A stretch of DNA of 64,000 nucleotides, from the NCBI RefSeq assembly GCF_044904665.1, contig NZ_JADIKM010000004.1:62001-126000 (forward strand). Direction: 5' to 3'. The translations under genes and the position numbers were made by a program. Origin of the DNA: Dyella_A ginsengisoli (lineage in GTDB: Bacteria > Pseudomonadota > Gammaproteobacteria > Xanthomonadales > Rhodanobacteraceae). The notes below the pieces were generated by a model. It did no database searches. It was given only the letters and a program-made list of their open reading frames with translations, and had not been told where the DNA came from. Below are positions 16,278-24,903 of the stretch, piece by piece. Position 1 is the stretch's first letter, and the number at the start of each line of letters is the position of its first letter.

Positions 16278-16793
16278 TCAGTCGGCGGGGTCGCCGTCGT
16301 AGCGCACGGCGACAACGGCGAAGCGGGTCTCGCCGCCGGGCAGCGCGGCGGAAAACTCGTCGTCCACCCGCTTCTTCAGCACCGCGCGGGCGAGCGGCGA
16401 GTCGATGCTGATCCAGCCCAGCTTCGCATCGGTCTCGTCCGGGCCGACGATGCGGTAGTGGAGGGCCTCGCCGGTGGCGAGGTTTTCCAGCTCGATCTGC
16501 GCACCGAAGAACACCGCGTCGCGGTCCGATGGCGTGCCTTCGGCCACCTTCAGCGCGGGGATGCGCTTGCTGAGGTAGCGCACGCGGCGGTCGATCTCGC
16601 CAAGCTGCTTCTTGCGGTAGGTGTACTCGGCGTTTTCCGAGCGGTCGCCTTCGGCCGCCGCGGCGGCGAGCGCCTTGACGACCTCCGGGCGCAGGGTGTG
16701 CCACAGGTGGTCGAGCTCGGCCTTCAGTCGCTCGAAGCCGGCGCGCGTGATGATGGCCGTCGACGACGGCGAGGGCGGACGCCAGCGGCTCAT
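16278..16793 (-). CDS. greB: Transcription elongation factor GreB
   Basis: Rescues backtracked RNA polymerase by stimulating transcript cleavage. The 171-residue protein has the N-terminal coiled coil with ITRAGFERLKAELD and AAAEGDRSENAEYTYRKKQLGEIDRRVR, which carries the two acidic tip residues (D, E) of the GDxSEN loop. The C-terminal FKBP-like domain follows (IVGPDETDAKLGWISIDSPLARAVL). The RPEVV/YRKKQ wording is GreB-type rather than GreA. The ATG overlaps the stop of the upstream membrane protein by four bases, so its expression is coupled to that gene. Confidence 0.94.
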   Translation of the reverse strand: MSRWRPPSPSSTAIITRAGFERLKAELDHLWHTLRPEVVKALAAAAAEGDRSENAEYTYRKKQLGEIDRRVRYLSKRIPALKVAEGTPSDRDAVFFGAQIELENLATGEALHYRIVGPDETDAKLGWISIDSPLARAVLKKRVDDEFSAALPGGETRFAVVAVRYDGDPAD

Positions 16794-18055
16794 GCGCGGG
16801 TTCCCGGCTGCAGCTGGCGGATGCGCGCGAGCAGTTCGCCGTGCTGTGGATGGTCGGCCCAGGTGGATGCCACGCGACCGAGCAGTACGCTGGCTTCCAC
16901 CGGCTTGCCTTCCGCCTCCAGCTCGCGGGCGGCGATCAGGGCCACCGCGGGCGCGCGACCGTCGCGCGGCCAGCTGGCCAGCCAGCCGCGGCAGAGTTTC
17001 AGCGCGGTGCGGCGCATCCCGCTGCGCGCGGCCAGTTCGATAAGTGCGCCGGCGTTGCCGGGATCGTCGGGGAGGAAATCCGGATCGATCGCGACGCAGT
17101 CCTGCAGCATCGCCAGCGCCCTGCGCGGTTCATCGTTCGCCACCAAGGCGGCGATGCGGATCTGCCCGTGCACCAGCAGCGCGTCACGCAGGTTCTGCCG
17201 GCGCAGCAGGTCGCGGTAGGCCTGGTGCAGTTCGGCTGGCGCTTCACGATCCTGCAGTCGCGGCACCAGCAGGCGGGTTGCGGCCATCGGGTCGTGCGCA
17301 GCCAGTTCCCTGGCGTGGTCGAGCAGGCGCTGGTCGTCGTTGCCGCCCAGTGCCTCGGCCAGCACCTCGGCCTCCGGCGTGAGGCCGAAGTGTTCGTGGC
17401 GGCGGTGGATCATTGCCCCCATGAGATGGAAGCCGAGCACGATCAGGTAGGTGTAGGCGAAGCCGAACAGGGGCAGCGAGAACAGTCGCGGCAGCCGCGC
17501 GGTGATCAGCGTGGCCAGCAGCGCCAGCACGCCCACCGCCAGGTTGATGCCCACCGGCACCAGGTAACTCCAGCCGAAGCGCCGGATGATTTCGCCCCAG
17601 TGTCCCGGGTTCAGCGCCAGCAGCAGGTTGCCGTCGAAGGCCAGCGCCATGTCGATCGCCGGCAGCGCCAGCGCCACGGCCAGCAGGGCCGGTCCGAACA
17701 GTGCGGGCGAATAGAACGTCATCGCCACGCAGAACGTGGCCGCCAACATGTGCACCACCGTGAGGCCCCACGCAGCGCGATCGCTGTCGCCCAGGCCGAC
17801 ATCGGGTGGATCGGCGAAGCCGTTGGCGGTGTGCAGCATGCACTCGGCCGCGTAGCGCCAGGTGGCGCCCCACACCAGCAGGCTGCCGGCGGTGCCCAGG
17901 AACAGCGGCAGCAGGCCCACGTAGTGGACCAATGCCAAGCCGACCAGAGTGGGCAGGGCGGCGCCGCGCAGCGGATAGCTGAGGCCCGTGGCGAAGCGCT
18001 CACCGAACGGCGTGTCCGGGTCGACCGCCCGGATGCGGACGTGGGCAGGCTTCAA
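16790..18055 (-). CDS. Polytopic membrane protein with C-terminal helical-repeat-like domain
   Basis: About 421 residues. The first ~245 contain six or so membrane segments (GGAALP-LVGLALVHYVGLLP, then VHMLAATFCVAMTFYS, ALLAVALALPAIDMALAF and others) ending near GFHLMGAMIHRRHEHFG. The rest is soluble and rich in Ala/Leu/Arg helices resembling TPR or Sel1-type repeats (AHDPMAATRLLVPRLQD, RRALAMLQDCVAIDPDFL). No family is recognised with confidence. No ATG opens the frame; a TTG at 18055 (Leu-Lys-Pro) shares TTGA with the herA-like stop, which is why it is chosen. Coupled on both sides: 4-bp overlaps with herA-like and greB. Confidence 0.78.
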   Translation of the reverse strand: MKPAHVRIRAVDPDTPFGERFATGLSYPLRGAALPTLVGLALVHYVGLLPLFLGTAGSLLVWGATWRYAAECMLHTANGFADPPDVGLGDSDRAAWGLTVVHMLAATFCVAMTFYSPALFGPALLAVALALPAIDMALAFDGNLLLALNPGHWGEIIRRFGWSYLVPVGINLAVGVLALLATLITARLPRLFSLPLFGFAYTYLIVLGFHLMGAMIHRRHEHFGLTPEAEVLAEALGGNDDQRLLDHARELAAHDPMAATRLLVPRLQDREAPAELHQAYRDLLRRQNLRDALLVHGQIRIAALVANDEPRRALAMLQDCVAIDPDFLPDDPGNAGALIELAARSGMRRTALKLCRGWLASWPRDGRAPAVALIAARELEAEGKPVEASVLLGRVASTWADHPQHGELLARIRQLQPGTRA

Positions 18056-19554
18056 CGCTTGCCGCCGAAAATGCCGCCCAGCACGCCGCGCAGGATCTGC
18101 CGGCCTAGCTGGTTGCCCACCGTGCGCACGGCCGACTTGCCCAGCGCCTCGATCATGCCCTGACGGCGCTTGGTGCCGAACAGCGCGTCGTGCACGGCGC
18201 CGCCCCAGGCCGAGCCGGGCGTGCCGGCGGTGGCGGGCGCGCTGGTGGCGACCTTTTCCGCGTCGGCGGCTTTCTCCTGTGCGCGGGCGGCGAGTTTCTC
18301 GGCGGCGGATTCGCGGTTGACCGTGGTGTCGTACTTGCCGCCTACCGGCGAACGCATGCGCACGGTGCTGCGCTCGGCCTCGGTGATCGCGCCGATGCGG
18401 CAGCACGGCGTGGTCACCAGCACCTGCTGCACCGGTGCGGGCACGCCGCCGTCGCCGAGCGTGGAGGCCAGCGCCTCGCCCACGCCGAGCTGGGTGATCG
18501 CCTCGACCACGTCGAGCCTGGGATTGGCGACGAAGGTTTCCGCCGCCGCCTTCACGGCCTTCTGGTCGCGCGGGGTGAAGGCGCGCAGCGCGTGCTGCAC
18601 GCGGTTGCCGAGCTGGCCGAGGATCTCGCCCGGCACGTCGTCGGGGTTCTGCGAGCAGAAGTACACGCCTACGCCCTTGGAGCGGATCAGCCGCACCACC
18701 TGCTCCACGCGCTGGCGCAGCGCGGGCGGGCAGTCGTCGAACAGCAGGTGCGCCTCGTCGAAGAAGAACACCAGCTTGGGCTGGTCCAGGTCGCCCACTT
18801 CCGGCAGCTGTTCGAACAGTTCCGACAGCAGCCACAGCAGGAAGGTGGAGTACAGCTTGGGCTTCATGATCAGCTGGTCGGCGGCCAGCACGTTGATGAC
18901 GCCGCGACCGCTCATGTCCTGGCGCATCAGGTCGACCAGGTCGAGCGCCGGCTCGCCGAAGAACTGGTCCGCGCCGTCCTGCTCGAGCTTCAGCAGGGAG
19001 CGCTGGATCGCGGCGATGCTCTGCGGGCTGATCAGGCCGTACTGGGCCGAGATCGCCTTGGCGTTCTCGCTGGCCGAGGACAGCATGCTGCGCAGGTCGG
19101 CCAGGTCGAGCAGCAACAGGCCTTCGTCGTCGGCCACCTTGAACACCACTTCGAGCACGCCCTGCTGGGTGTCGTTGAGCTCCAGCACGCGGCCGAGCAG
19201 GGTGGGGCCCATCTCGCTGATGGTGGCGCGCACCGGGTGGCCGAGCTTGCCGTAGAGATCCCAGAACACCACCGGATTGGCCTGCGGCTTCCAGTCGGTG
19301 AGCTTGAGCTTGTCGAGCCGCGCCTTGAGCTTGTCGCCCGGTTCACCGGCGGCCATCGCCAATCCGGCGAGGTCGCCCTTGGCATCGGCCAGGAAGCACG
19401 GCACACCGAGCCGCGAAAAGCCCTCGGCCAGCACCATCAGCGAGACCGATTTTCCGGTGCCGGTGGCGCCGGCGATCATGCCGTGGCGGTTGCCGTAGCG
19501 CGGGTCGAGGCTGACGCTGGTGGAATCGTTGCGGCCGATCAGGATCTGGCTCAT
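18052..19554 (-). CDS. HerA-like/DUF853 ATPase (YjgR family)
   Basis: A 500-residue HerA/FtsK-like P-loop ATPase. Walker A GATGTGKSVS lies near residues 30-39. The Walker B-like strand KLVFFFDEAHLLFDD is near 250. An arginine-bearing QNPDDVPGEILGQLGNRVQHALRAFTP follows, and the C-terminus is basic and Gly-rich. This is the YjgR/DUF853 group, a putative DNA-translocating or remodelling ATPase without a NurA partner here. It heads a three-gene coupled operon with the membrane protein and greB. Divergent from the lytic transglycosylase gene (110 bp gap). Confidence 0.92.
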   Translation of the reverse strand: MSQILIGRNDSTSVSLDPRYGNRHGMIAGATGTGKSVSLMVLAEGFSRLGVPCFLADAKGDLAGLAMAAGEPGDKLKARLDKLKLTDWKPQANPVVFWDLYGKLGHPVRATISEMGPTLLGRVLELNDTQQGVLEVVFKVADDEGLLLLDLADLRSMLSSASENAKAISAQYGLISPQSIAAIQRSLLKLEQDGADQFFGEPALDLVDLMRQDMSGRGVINVLAADQLIMKPKLYSTFLLWLLSELFEQLPEVGDLDQPKLVFFFDEAHLLFDDCPPALRQRVEQVVRLIRSKGVGVYFCSQNPDDVPGEILGQLGNRVQHALRAFTPRDQKAVKAAAETFVANPRLDVVEAITQLGVGEALASTLGDGGVPAPVQQVLVTTPCCRIGAITEAERSTVRMRSPVGGKYDTTVNRESAAEKLAARAQEKAADAEKVATSAPATAGTPGSAWGGAVHDALFGTKRRQGMIEALGKSAVRTVGNQLGRQILRGVLGGIFGGKR

Positions 19555-19664
19555 GGCGGGTCACTCCTTGGCAAGGGGTCGATTCTAACCATCGCCCGGG
19601 CGATTCATTGAGTCCGCTGCCGCGCGCGGCTATGGTGGTTGTTTAGCCCCAGCCGAAGTACCTC

Positions 19665-21140
19665 ATGTCCGTGCGTTTGCCGCTGCACCGTTCGCTTTTC
19701 CTCGCTGTCGTTACCCTGCTGGCCGGATGCGCCAGTGCACCAGGCAAGGCACCGTCATCTCCCTCGCTCAATGCCTTGTACGGCCAGCTCGATACGGCCA
19801 GCCGGGGCTACGAGAACGCCTTGCGGCTGGCGCGCGAAGGGGATGACCAGGCCTCGCAGAAAGCCCTGACGGCCGCGCTCGATCAGCTGAAGAAGGCGTC
19901 GGCGCAGTGCGACAGCACGCCCGGCTGCGAGCCGCAGCGGTTCTATGCGGTGTTCGATCGCCTGCTGCGGCTGAAAGACGGCAGCGCGATCGGCGACGAG
20001 GGACTGGAGACGGCCGGCGAGTCGACCTCGCCCGAGGGGCAGGCGGTCGGTGCGGCGGGGCTGCCCGAGGCGCAGCGCAGCGTCACCCTGCTGCACGGGC
20101 AGAAGCTGTCCGAACTGATCGCGATGAACGGGCCGGTGAAGGCGGCGCTCGAGATGTGGCTGACCCAGTGGCGTCCGAACCTGATGGATGCCTGGGTCAA
20201 CTATCAGTACATGCGTTTCGAGATGTGGCCGCAGTACGAGAAAGCCGATCTGCCCGAGGCCGTGCTGTTCGGCATCATGGCCAAGGAGTCCGGCGGCAAG
20301 GTGCACGCGGTCTCGCGTTCGGGCGCCGCCGGGCCGCTGCAGTTCATGTATGCCACCGGCGTACGCTTCGGGCTGGGCAGCGACAGTGGCTTCGATACGC
20401 GCTTCGATCCGGCCGACGCGGCCCGCGCCAATGCGCAGTACCTCAACGAGCAGCTGCGCGTGTTCAACAACAACCTCGAACTCTCGCTGGCGGCCTACAA
20501 CGGCGGCGAAGGGCGCATGCGGCGGCTGGCCGGGGATCGTCCGCAGGTGAGCTTCTACGATCCGTCGGTGTACGACGAGCTGTCGCAGGAGACCCGCGAC
20601 TACGTGCCGGCGGTGCTGGCGGCGGCCTGGCTGTTCCTGCATCCGCAGAGCTACAACCTGCGCTTCCCGAAGGTGGATGGTCGGCCCGGTCAGGTGACGC
20701 TCAAGCGCGCCGCCTCGATCTCCGAACTCACCGTCTGCCTGGGCAATGCGGGCGACATGCCGGAGGGCTGGTTCCGCACCCTGCGCAACCTCAACCCCCG
20801 CCTCGATCCGGAGATGCAGCAGCCGATGGGCGCCACGCTTTACCTGCCCAAGGCGCTGGAATCGGCGTACGCGTCGCGTTGCGTCGATGGTCCGTGGCCG
20901 ATCCTCGCCGCCGACCTGCACAACGCGGTGGTGCCCAAGCCGGAGGCGGCAGCTCCGACGGCAGCACCGGCGGTTTCGTCAGGGCGAACACGCCGTTACC
21001 GGGTACGCCCGGGCGATACGTTGATCAGCATCGTGAACAAGCTGCGGTGCTCCAGCGTGCGCGAGGTGGCCGAGGTCAACCATCTGCGCCGGCATCAGAT
21101 CCGGGTTGGGCAGGTGCTGACGGTGCCGGGTTGCCGCTAA
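19665..21140 (+). CDS. MltD-like lytic transglycosylase with C-terminal LysM domain (lipoprotein)
   Basis: Cleaves the MurNAc-GlcNAc bond of peptidoglycan with 1,6-anhydro product. The 491-residue protein has a lipobox LLAGC near residue 25 and a helical N-terminal part. The SLT domain (about 185-320) has the catalytic Glu in MAKESGG, SGAAGPLQFM and AAYNGGEGRM. A linker follows, and one LysM (RYRVRPGDTLISIVNKL ... GQVLTVPGC) closes the protein, anchoring it to glycan. The layout resembles MltD but with a longer N-terminus. Closely spaced to a convergent hypothetical gene. Confidence 0.93.
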   Translation: MSVRLPLHRSLFLAVVTLLAGCASAPGKAPSSPSLNALYGQLDTASRGYENALRLAREGDDQASQKALTAALDQLKKASAQCDSTPGCEPQRFYAVFDRLLRLKDGSAIGDEGLETAGESTSPEGQAVGAAGLPEAQRSVTLLHGQKLSELIAMNGPVKAALEMWLTQWRPNLMDAWVNYQYMRFEMWPQYEKADLPEAVLFGIMAKESGGKVHAVSRSGAAGPLQFMYATGVRFGLGSDSGFDTRFDPADAARANAQYLNEQLRVFNNNLELSLAAYNGGEGRMRRLAGDRPQVSFYDPSVYDELSQETRDYVPAVLAAAWLFLHPQSYNLRFPKVDGRPGQVTLKRAASISELTVCLGNAGDMPEGWFRTLRNLNPRLDPEMQQPMGATLYLPKALESAYASRCVDGPWPILAADLHNAVVPKPEAAAPTAAPAVSSGRTRRYRVRPGDTLISIVNKLRCSSVREVAEVNHLRRHQIRVGQVLTVPGCR

Positions 21141-21156
21141 GCTGGCGGATGCGGAG

Positions 21157-21178
21157 CGGGCTGCCGATGGGCAGCCCG
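21157..21178. terminator. Hairpin between convergent genes
   Basis: Nine perfect GC-rich base pairs (cgggctgcc, 21157-21165, with ggcagcccg, 21170-21178), loop gatg. It sits 17 bp after the transglycosylase stop and 12 bp beyond the stop of the facing gene. There is no T-run, so it is only a probable transcription end for one or both. Confidence 0.4.
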
Positions 21179-21189
21179 GTGGTGCGAGA

Positions 21190-21627
21190 TCAGGCGGCGG
21201 CCGAGGCGTTCATCCAGCTCTCGCTGGTATCACCCTCGCGGCGGGTTTCCTTCAGCTCGCGCAGCAGGCGCATGAGCTGGCGATAGACGGTCTGCAGGCC
21301 GCCCTGGCGGGCGTCCTTGGTCTCGTGATAGGCCACGGCCAGCCACAGCGCGATGCCGCGGATGGCGACCTCGACGTTCTCCGAGCGCGCTCGGGTGTAG
21401 CCGATCTCGGTGCCCTGGCCCCACGGCAGATAGCGCTCTTCCGGCGGCGTGCCGTACAGGTGCGGGAAGTCGCAGCGGGTCGCCTGGCCGATCTCGCGCA
21501 GCGCCAGCGTGCCGAGCCGGCTTCGATTCTGGCGCGAGAGTGCATCGATGCTGCGCTGGATCTCGCGCAGCTGGCGGCCGAGCTGGCGGGCGCGGTTGAT
21601 GGCGATGAGCTGGGTCAGCAGGCGCAT
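21190..21627 (-). CDS. Conserved-looking hypothetical protein
   Basis: A 145-residue soluble protein, basic and helical: MRLLTQLIAINRARQLGRQLREIQRSID, then a middle with CDFPHLYGTPPEERYLPWGQG and a C-terminal helix LQTVYRQLMRLLRELKETRR. I do not recognise a family. Codon use and length support a real gene. It stands alone between a convergent transglycosylase and psd. Confidence 0.65.
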   Translation of the reverse strand: MRLLTQLIAINRARQLGRQLREIQRSIDALSRQNRSRLGTLALREIGQATRCDFPHLYGTPPEERYLPWGQGTEIGYTRARSENVEVAIRGIALWLAVAYHETKDARQGGLQTVYRQLMRLLRELKETRREGDTSESWMNASAAA

Positions 21628-21764
21628 GGCGGTCTCGGGCTCGATAGGGCGACCGGATGTCGCGCTGAACCGGAGCTTACCCGAGCCATGGGCACATTTG
21701 CACCAATGGCGTCACAAGATGCCGTCAAGCGGCAGAGGCTCTGTGCATCAAGTGACGTATTACG

Positions 21765-22601
21765 TCACTTTTTCCCGAGCCGCTGGCCCACCTTCACCGC
21801 CTGCTGGGATGCCAAAGGATCCAGCTCGGCGCTGCCGGGCGGCAGCAGCAGGATCACCGTGGAGCCCATGTTGAAGCGGCCCATCTCGGCAAACCGCTCC
21901 AGCCGGATGTCGCGGCCGGCAAACGACTTGCGGCGGATGCCGGCGGCGTAGGGCGGTATGACCAGCCCATCCCAGACGGTGGACACGGAAGACACCAGCA
22001 CGGCCCCCACCATCACCACGGCGAACGGCCCGTGCTCGCCCTCGAAGTGGCAGACCAGCCGCTCGTTGCGGGCGAACAGGCGGGGGATAGCCTCCACCGC
22101 GAACGGCGCCACGCTGAAGATGCGCCCGGGCACGTGCACGGTTTCTATCAGCGTGCCGGTCAGCGGCATATGCACGCGGTGATAGTCGCGCGGCGACAGG
22201 TAGACGGTGGCGAACCGACCATTCCGATAGGGCGCGGCGGCGGCCTCGTCGCCCAGCAGCTCGGCGGCGGTGTAGGACTGCCCCTTGGCCTGGAAGATGC
22301 GGCCGTCCACGATGGCGCCGGCCTGGCTGATGCGTCCGTCGGCCGGGCAGAGCAGGGCGTTGGGGTCGGGGTCCGGCCGCCGCGCGTCCGGCTTCAGCAC
22401 GCGGGTGAAGAAAGCATTGAAGTGTTCGTAGGCGCGCGGGTCCGGCTGCGCCGCCTCGGCCATGTCGACCTGGTAGTTGCGCACGATGGTGCCGATCAAC
22501 CAGTTCTTCCACGGCGCAAACGTCCAGCGCGTGGCCCAGTACACCACCCGCGACAGCGCGCGGTGCGGAAGGATGTATTGCAGGAAGACTTTGAAATTCA
22601 T
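21765..22601 (-). CDS. psd: Phosphatidylserine decarboxylase proenzyme
   Basis: Makes phosphatidylethanolamine from phosphatidylserine at the inner membrane. The 278-residue proenzyme shows FNAFFTRVLKPDARRPD, CPADGRISQAG, the catalytic-histidine motif SPRDYHRVHMP and the self-cleavage site MGSTVILL. Cleavage at Gly-Ser there creates the pyruvoyl group (here GST instead of the commoner GSS). The start is MNFKVFLQYILPHR; the 24 extra upstream residues of the open frame are encoded by the palindromic repeat and are rejected. Confidence 0.95.
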   Translation of the reverse strand: MNFKVFLQYILPHRALSRVVYWATRWTFAPWKNWLIGTIVRNYQVDMAEAAQPDPRAYEHFNAFFTRVLKPDARRPDPDPNALLCPADGRISQAGAIVDGRIFQAKGQSYTAAELLGDEAAAAPYRNGRFATVYLSPRDYHRVHMPLTGTLIETVHVPGRIFSVAPFAVEAIPRLFARNERLVCHFEGEHGPFAVVMVGAVLVSSVSTVWDGLVIPPYAAGIRRKSFAGRDIRLERFAEMGRFNMGSTVILLLPPGSAELDPLASQQAVKVGQRLGKK

Positions 22602-22614
22602 CGGGCCAGTATAA

Positions 22615-22714
22615 GAGCGAGGAGTGAGTGGAGAGGAGTGAGGAGTGAGAGGCGGCGACTTGCCGCAAGCCATGCTCTTCTCTCACTCCTCACTCCTCTT
22701 CACTCACTTCTCTC
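22615..22714. repeat. Long inverted repeat, copy A (gagtgag-type arms)
   Basis: A purine-rich left arm (22615-22651) built of gagtgag/ggagtgag units is complementary to a right arm of cactc units (22680-22714). The match is near-perfect over ~34 bp with two bases looped out, around a 28-base loop. It fills the gap between the divergent psd and prmB genes. Nearly the same arms occur at 34806-34926, so this is a dispersed palindromic element rather than a unique terminator. Confidence 0.85.
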
Positions 22715-22753
22715 ATAGCTATACTTGCCGGCCTTTCCGCTTCGGGTGTCGCC

Positions 22754-23674
22754 GTGACCGCCGAACTGTCCACCATCATCGACTTCATCCGCTACGGCGC
22801 CAGCCGCTTCTCGGCCGCCGGGCTGACGTTTGGCCACAGCCACGACAACCCGATCGACGAAGCGACGCATCTGATACTCGCTGCGCTGCACCTGCCGCCG
22901 GACCTGCCGCCGGCCTACGGTGCCGGCAAGCTGGTGGCCGAGGAGCGCGAGCGCGTTCTCGGGCTGATCGAGCGCCGCATCAGCGAACGCGTGCCGGTGG
23001 CCTATCTGGTGGGCGAAACCTGGTTTGCCGGGCTGAAGTTCAAGAGCGACCGCCGCGCGCTGGTGCCGCGCTCGCCGATCGCCGAGCTGATCGAATCGGG
23101 CTTTGCGCCGTGGCTCGATCATCGCCACGTGGAGCGCGCGCTGGACGTGTGCACCGGCTCGGGCTGCATCGGCATCGCCATGGCCGAGTACAACCCGGAC
23201 TGGCAGGTCGACATCGTCGACATCAGCCCCGAGGCGCTGTCGCTGGCCCGCGAGAACGTCGTCTTCCAGCACGTCGAGGACCGCGTCGAGGCGATCGAGT
23301 CCGACCTGTTCGCCGGCGTGCAGGGTCGTCGCTACGACCTGATCGTGTCGAACCCGCCTTACGTCACCGAGGACGAGTACGCGGCGATGCCGGGCGAGTA
23401 CCGCCACGAGCCCAAGCTGGGCCTGACCTCGGGCGAGGACGGCCTGGACCTGTGCCTGCGCATGCTCGACGAGGCGGCCGATTACCTCACCGAAGACGGC
23501 CTGCTGATCGTCGAGGTGGGCGAGAGCGAGCGGGCGCTCAACGCGCTGCTGCCGGAGGTGCCGTTCGTGTGGATCGAGTTCAAGGTCGGCGCGATGGGCG
23601 TGTTCGCGCTCGAGCGCCGCGATCTGGTCGAGCACACCAAGGCGATCCGCGCCGTCGCACAGGCGCGTCGCTGA
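22754..23674 (+). CDS. prmB: Ribosomal protein uL3 N5-glutamine methyltransferase PrmB
   Basis: Methylates Gln150 (E. coli numbering) of ribosomal protein L3 using SAM. The 306-residue protein has an N-terminal helical substrate domain with PVAYLVGETWFAGLKF. The Rossmann core follows with motif I LDVCTGSGCIGIA (about 131-143) and the catalytic NPPY (SNPPYVTEDEY). VTEDEY and EHTKAIR mark PrmB rather than PrmC. GTG start (MTAELSTIIDFIRYG), 40 bp after the palindromic repeat. Upstream of aroC with a 102-bp gap, as usual in this order. Confidence 0.94.
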   Translation: MTAELSTIIDFIRYGASRFSAAGLTFGHSHDNPIDEATHLILAALHLPPDLPPAYGAGKLVAEERERVLGLIERRISERVPVAYLVGETWFAGLKFKSDRRALVPRSPIAELIESGFAPWLDHRHVERALDVCTGSGCIGIAMAEYNPDWQVDIVDISPEALSLARENVVFQHVEDRVEAIESDLFAGVQGRRYDLIVSNPPYVTEDEYAAMPGEYRHEPKLGLTSGEDGLDLCLRMLDEAADYLTEDGLLIVEVGESERALNALLPEVPFVWIEFKVGAMGVFALERRDLVEHTKAIRAVAQARR

Positions 23675-23776
23675 CCGGGGCCGGCCGCCCGTGGACGCGG
23701 GCGGCTGTGGCAAGATGCAGTGCAGCATGAGGCCGGGTCGTCCGGCTTCGGCGCCTCTGTCGCTCCGGTAGATCCC

Positions 23777-24865
23777 GTGTCCAGCAACTCCTTCGGCAAG
23801 CTCTTCACCGTCACTACCTTTGGCGAAAGCCACGGCCCGGCCATCGGCTGCGTCATCGACGGCTGCCCGCCTGGGCTGCCGCTCTCGGCGGACGAGTTCG
23901 AGGCCGATCTCGGCCGCCGCGCCACCGGCCGCACGCGGCATACCTCGCAGCGGCGCGAGGACGACGCCATCGAGATCCTCTCCGGCGTGTACGAAGGGCG
24001 CACCACCGGCACGCCGATCGCCCTGCTGATCCGCAACACCGACCAGCGCAGCAAGGACTACGGCGATATCGTCGAGACCTTCCGCCCCGGCCACGCCGAC
24101 TACACCTACTGGCACAAGTACGGCATCCGCGATCCGCGCGGCGGTGGCCGTTCGTCGGCGCGCGAGACCACCATGCGCGTGGCCGCCGGCGTCATCGCCA
24201 AGAAGTGGCTGGCCGAGCGCCACGGCGTACGGGTGCGCGGCTACCTGGCCCAGCTCGGTGAGCTTGTGCCGGCCCGCTTCGATGCCGAGGCAATCGAGCA
24301 GAACCCGTTCTTCTGGCCCGATGCCGACCAGGTGCCGGAGCTGGAGCGGTACATGGATGCGCTGCGCAAGTCCGGCGATTCGGTGGGCGCCCGCGTCAAC
24401 GCGATCGCCGACGGCGTGCCGCCGGGCTGGGGCGAGCCGATCTACGGCAAGCTCGACGGCGACCTCGCCGCCGCGATGATGTCGATCAACGCGGTCAAGG
24501 GCGTGGAGATCGGCGACGGTTTCGCCGCCGTTGCCCAGCGCGGCACGCAGCATCGCGATGAAATGCATTTGGACGGCTTTACGTCCAATCACGCCGGTGG
24601 CATCCTCGGCGGCATCAGCTCCGGCCAGCCGGTGACGGTCTCGGTGGCGTTCAAGCCCACGTCCAGCATCCTGATCCCGGGTGAGAGCGTGAACCTCGCC
24701 GGCGAGCCGGTGGAGGTGGTGACCAAGGGGCGGCACGACCCCTGCGTCGGCATCCGCGCCACGCCGATCGTCGAGGCGATGCTGGCGCTGGTGCTGATGG
24801 ATCACGCACTGCGCCATCGTGCTCAATGCGGCGATGTCGGGCCGGTGCAGCCGCTGATTCCCTGA
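23777..24865 (+). CDS. aroC: Chorismate synthase
   Basis: Last step of the shikimate pathway, EPSP to chorismate, using reduced FMN. The 362-residue protein has the family signatures GESHGPAIGCVIDGCPPG near residue 15, the Arg-rich RRATGRTRHTSQRREDD near 45-60, and RGGGRSSARETTMRVAAG near 125. GGILGGISSGQPV and RHDPCVGIRATPIVEAM lie near the end. GTG start: with it the protein opens MSSNSFGKLFTVTTFGESHG, the normal N-terminus. The 19 extra codons upstream are not conserved. Confidence 0.97.
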   Translation: MSSNSFGKLFTVTTFGESHGPAIGCVIDGCPPGLPLSADEFEADLGRRATGRTRHTSQRREDDAIEILSGVYEGRTTGTPIALLIRNTDQRSKDYGDIVETFRPGHADYTYWHKYGIRDPRGGGRSSARETTMRVAAGVIAKKWLAERHGVRVRGYLAQLGELVPARFDAEAIEQNPFFWPDADQVPELERYMDALRKSGDSVGARVNAIADGVPPGWGEPIYGKLDGDLAAAMMSINAVKGVEIGDGFAAVAQRGTQHRDEMHLDGFTSNHAGGILGGISSGQPVTVSVAFKPTSSILIPGESVNLAGEPVEVVTKGRHDPCVGIRATPIVEAMLALVLMDHALRHRAQCGDVGPVQPLIP

Positions 24866-24903
24866 TCGGCGCGCGCGATCGGCTCACCCCTGCAGGAACC
24901 GGA

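Noticed and set aside
22602..22673. Upstream extension of psd
   Set aside because: Encoded by the palindromic repeat; the protein normally starts MNFKVF.
22615..22714. Palindrome as an ordinary intrinsic terminator
   Set aside because: It lies between divergent starts, not after a stop, and has no T-run; the second copy with the same arms shows it is a repeat family.
23720..23776. Upstream extension of aroC
   Set aside because: Nineteen unconserved residues before the standard MSSNSFGKLF start; GTG at 23777 is preferred.
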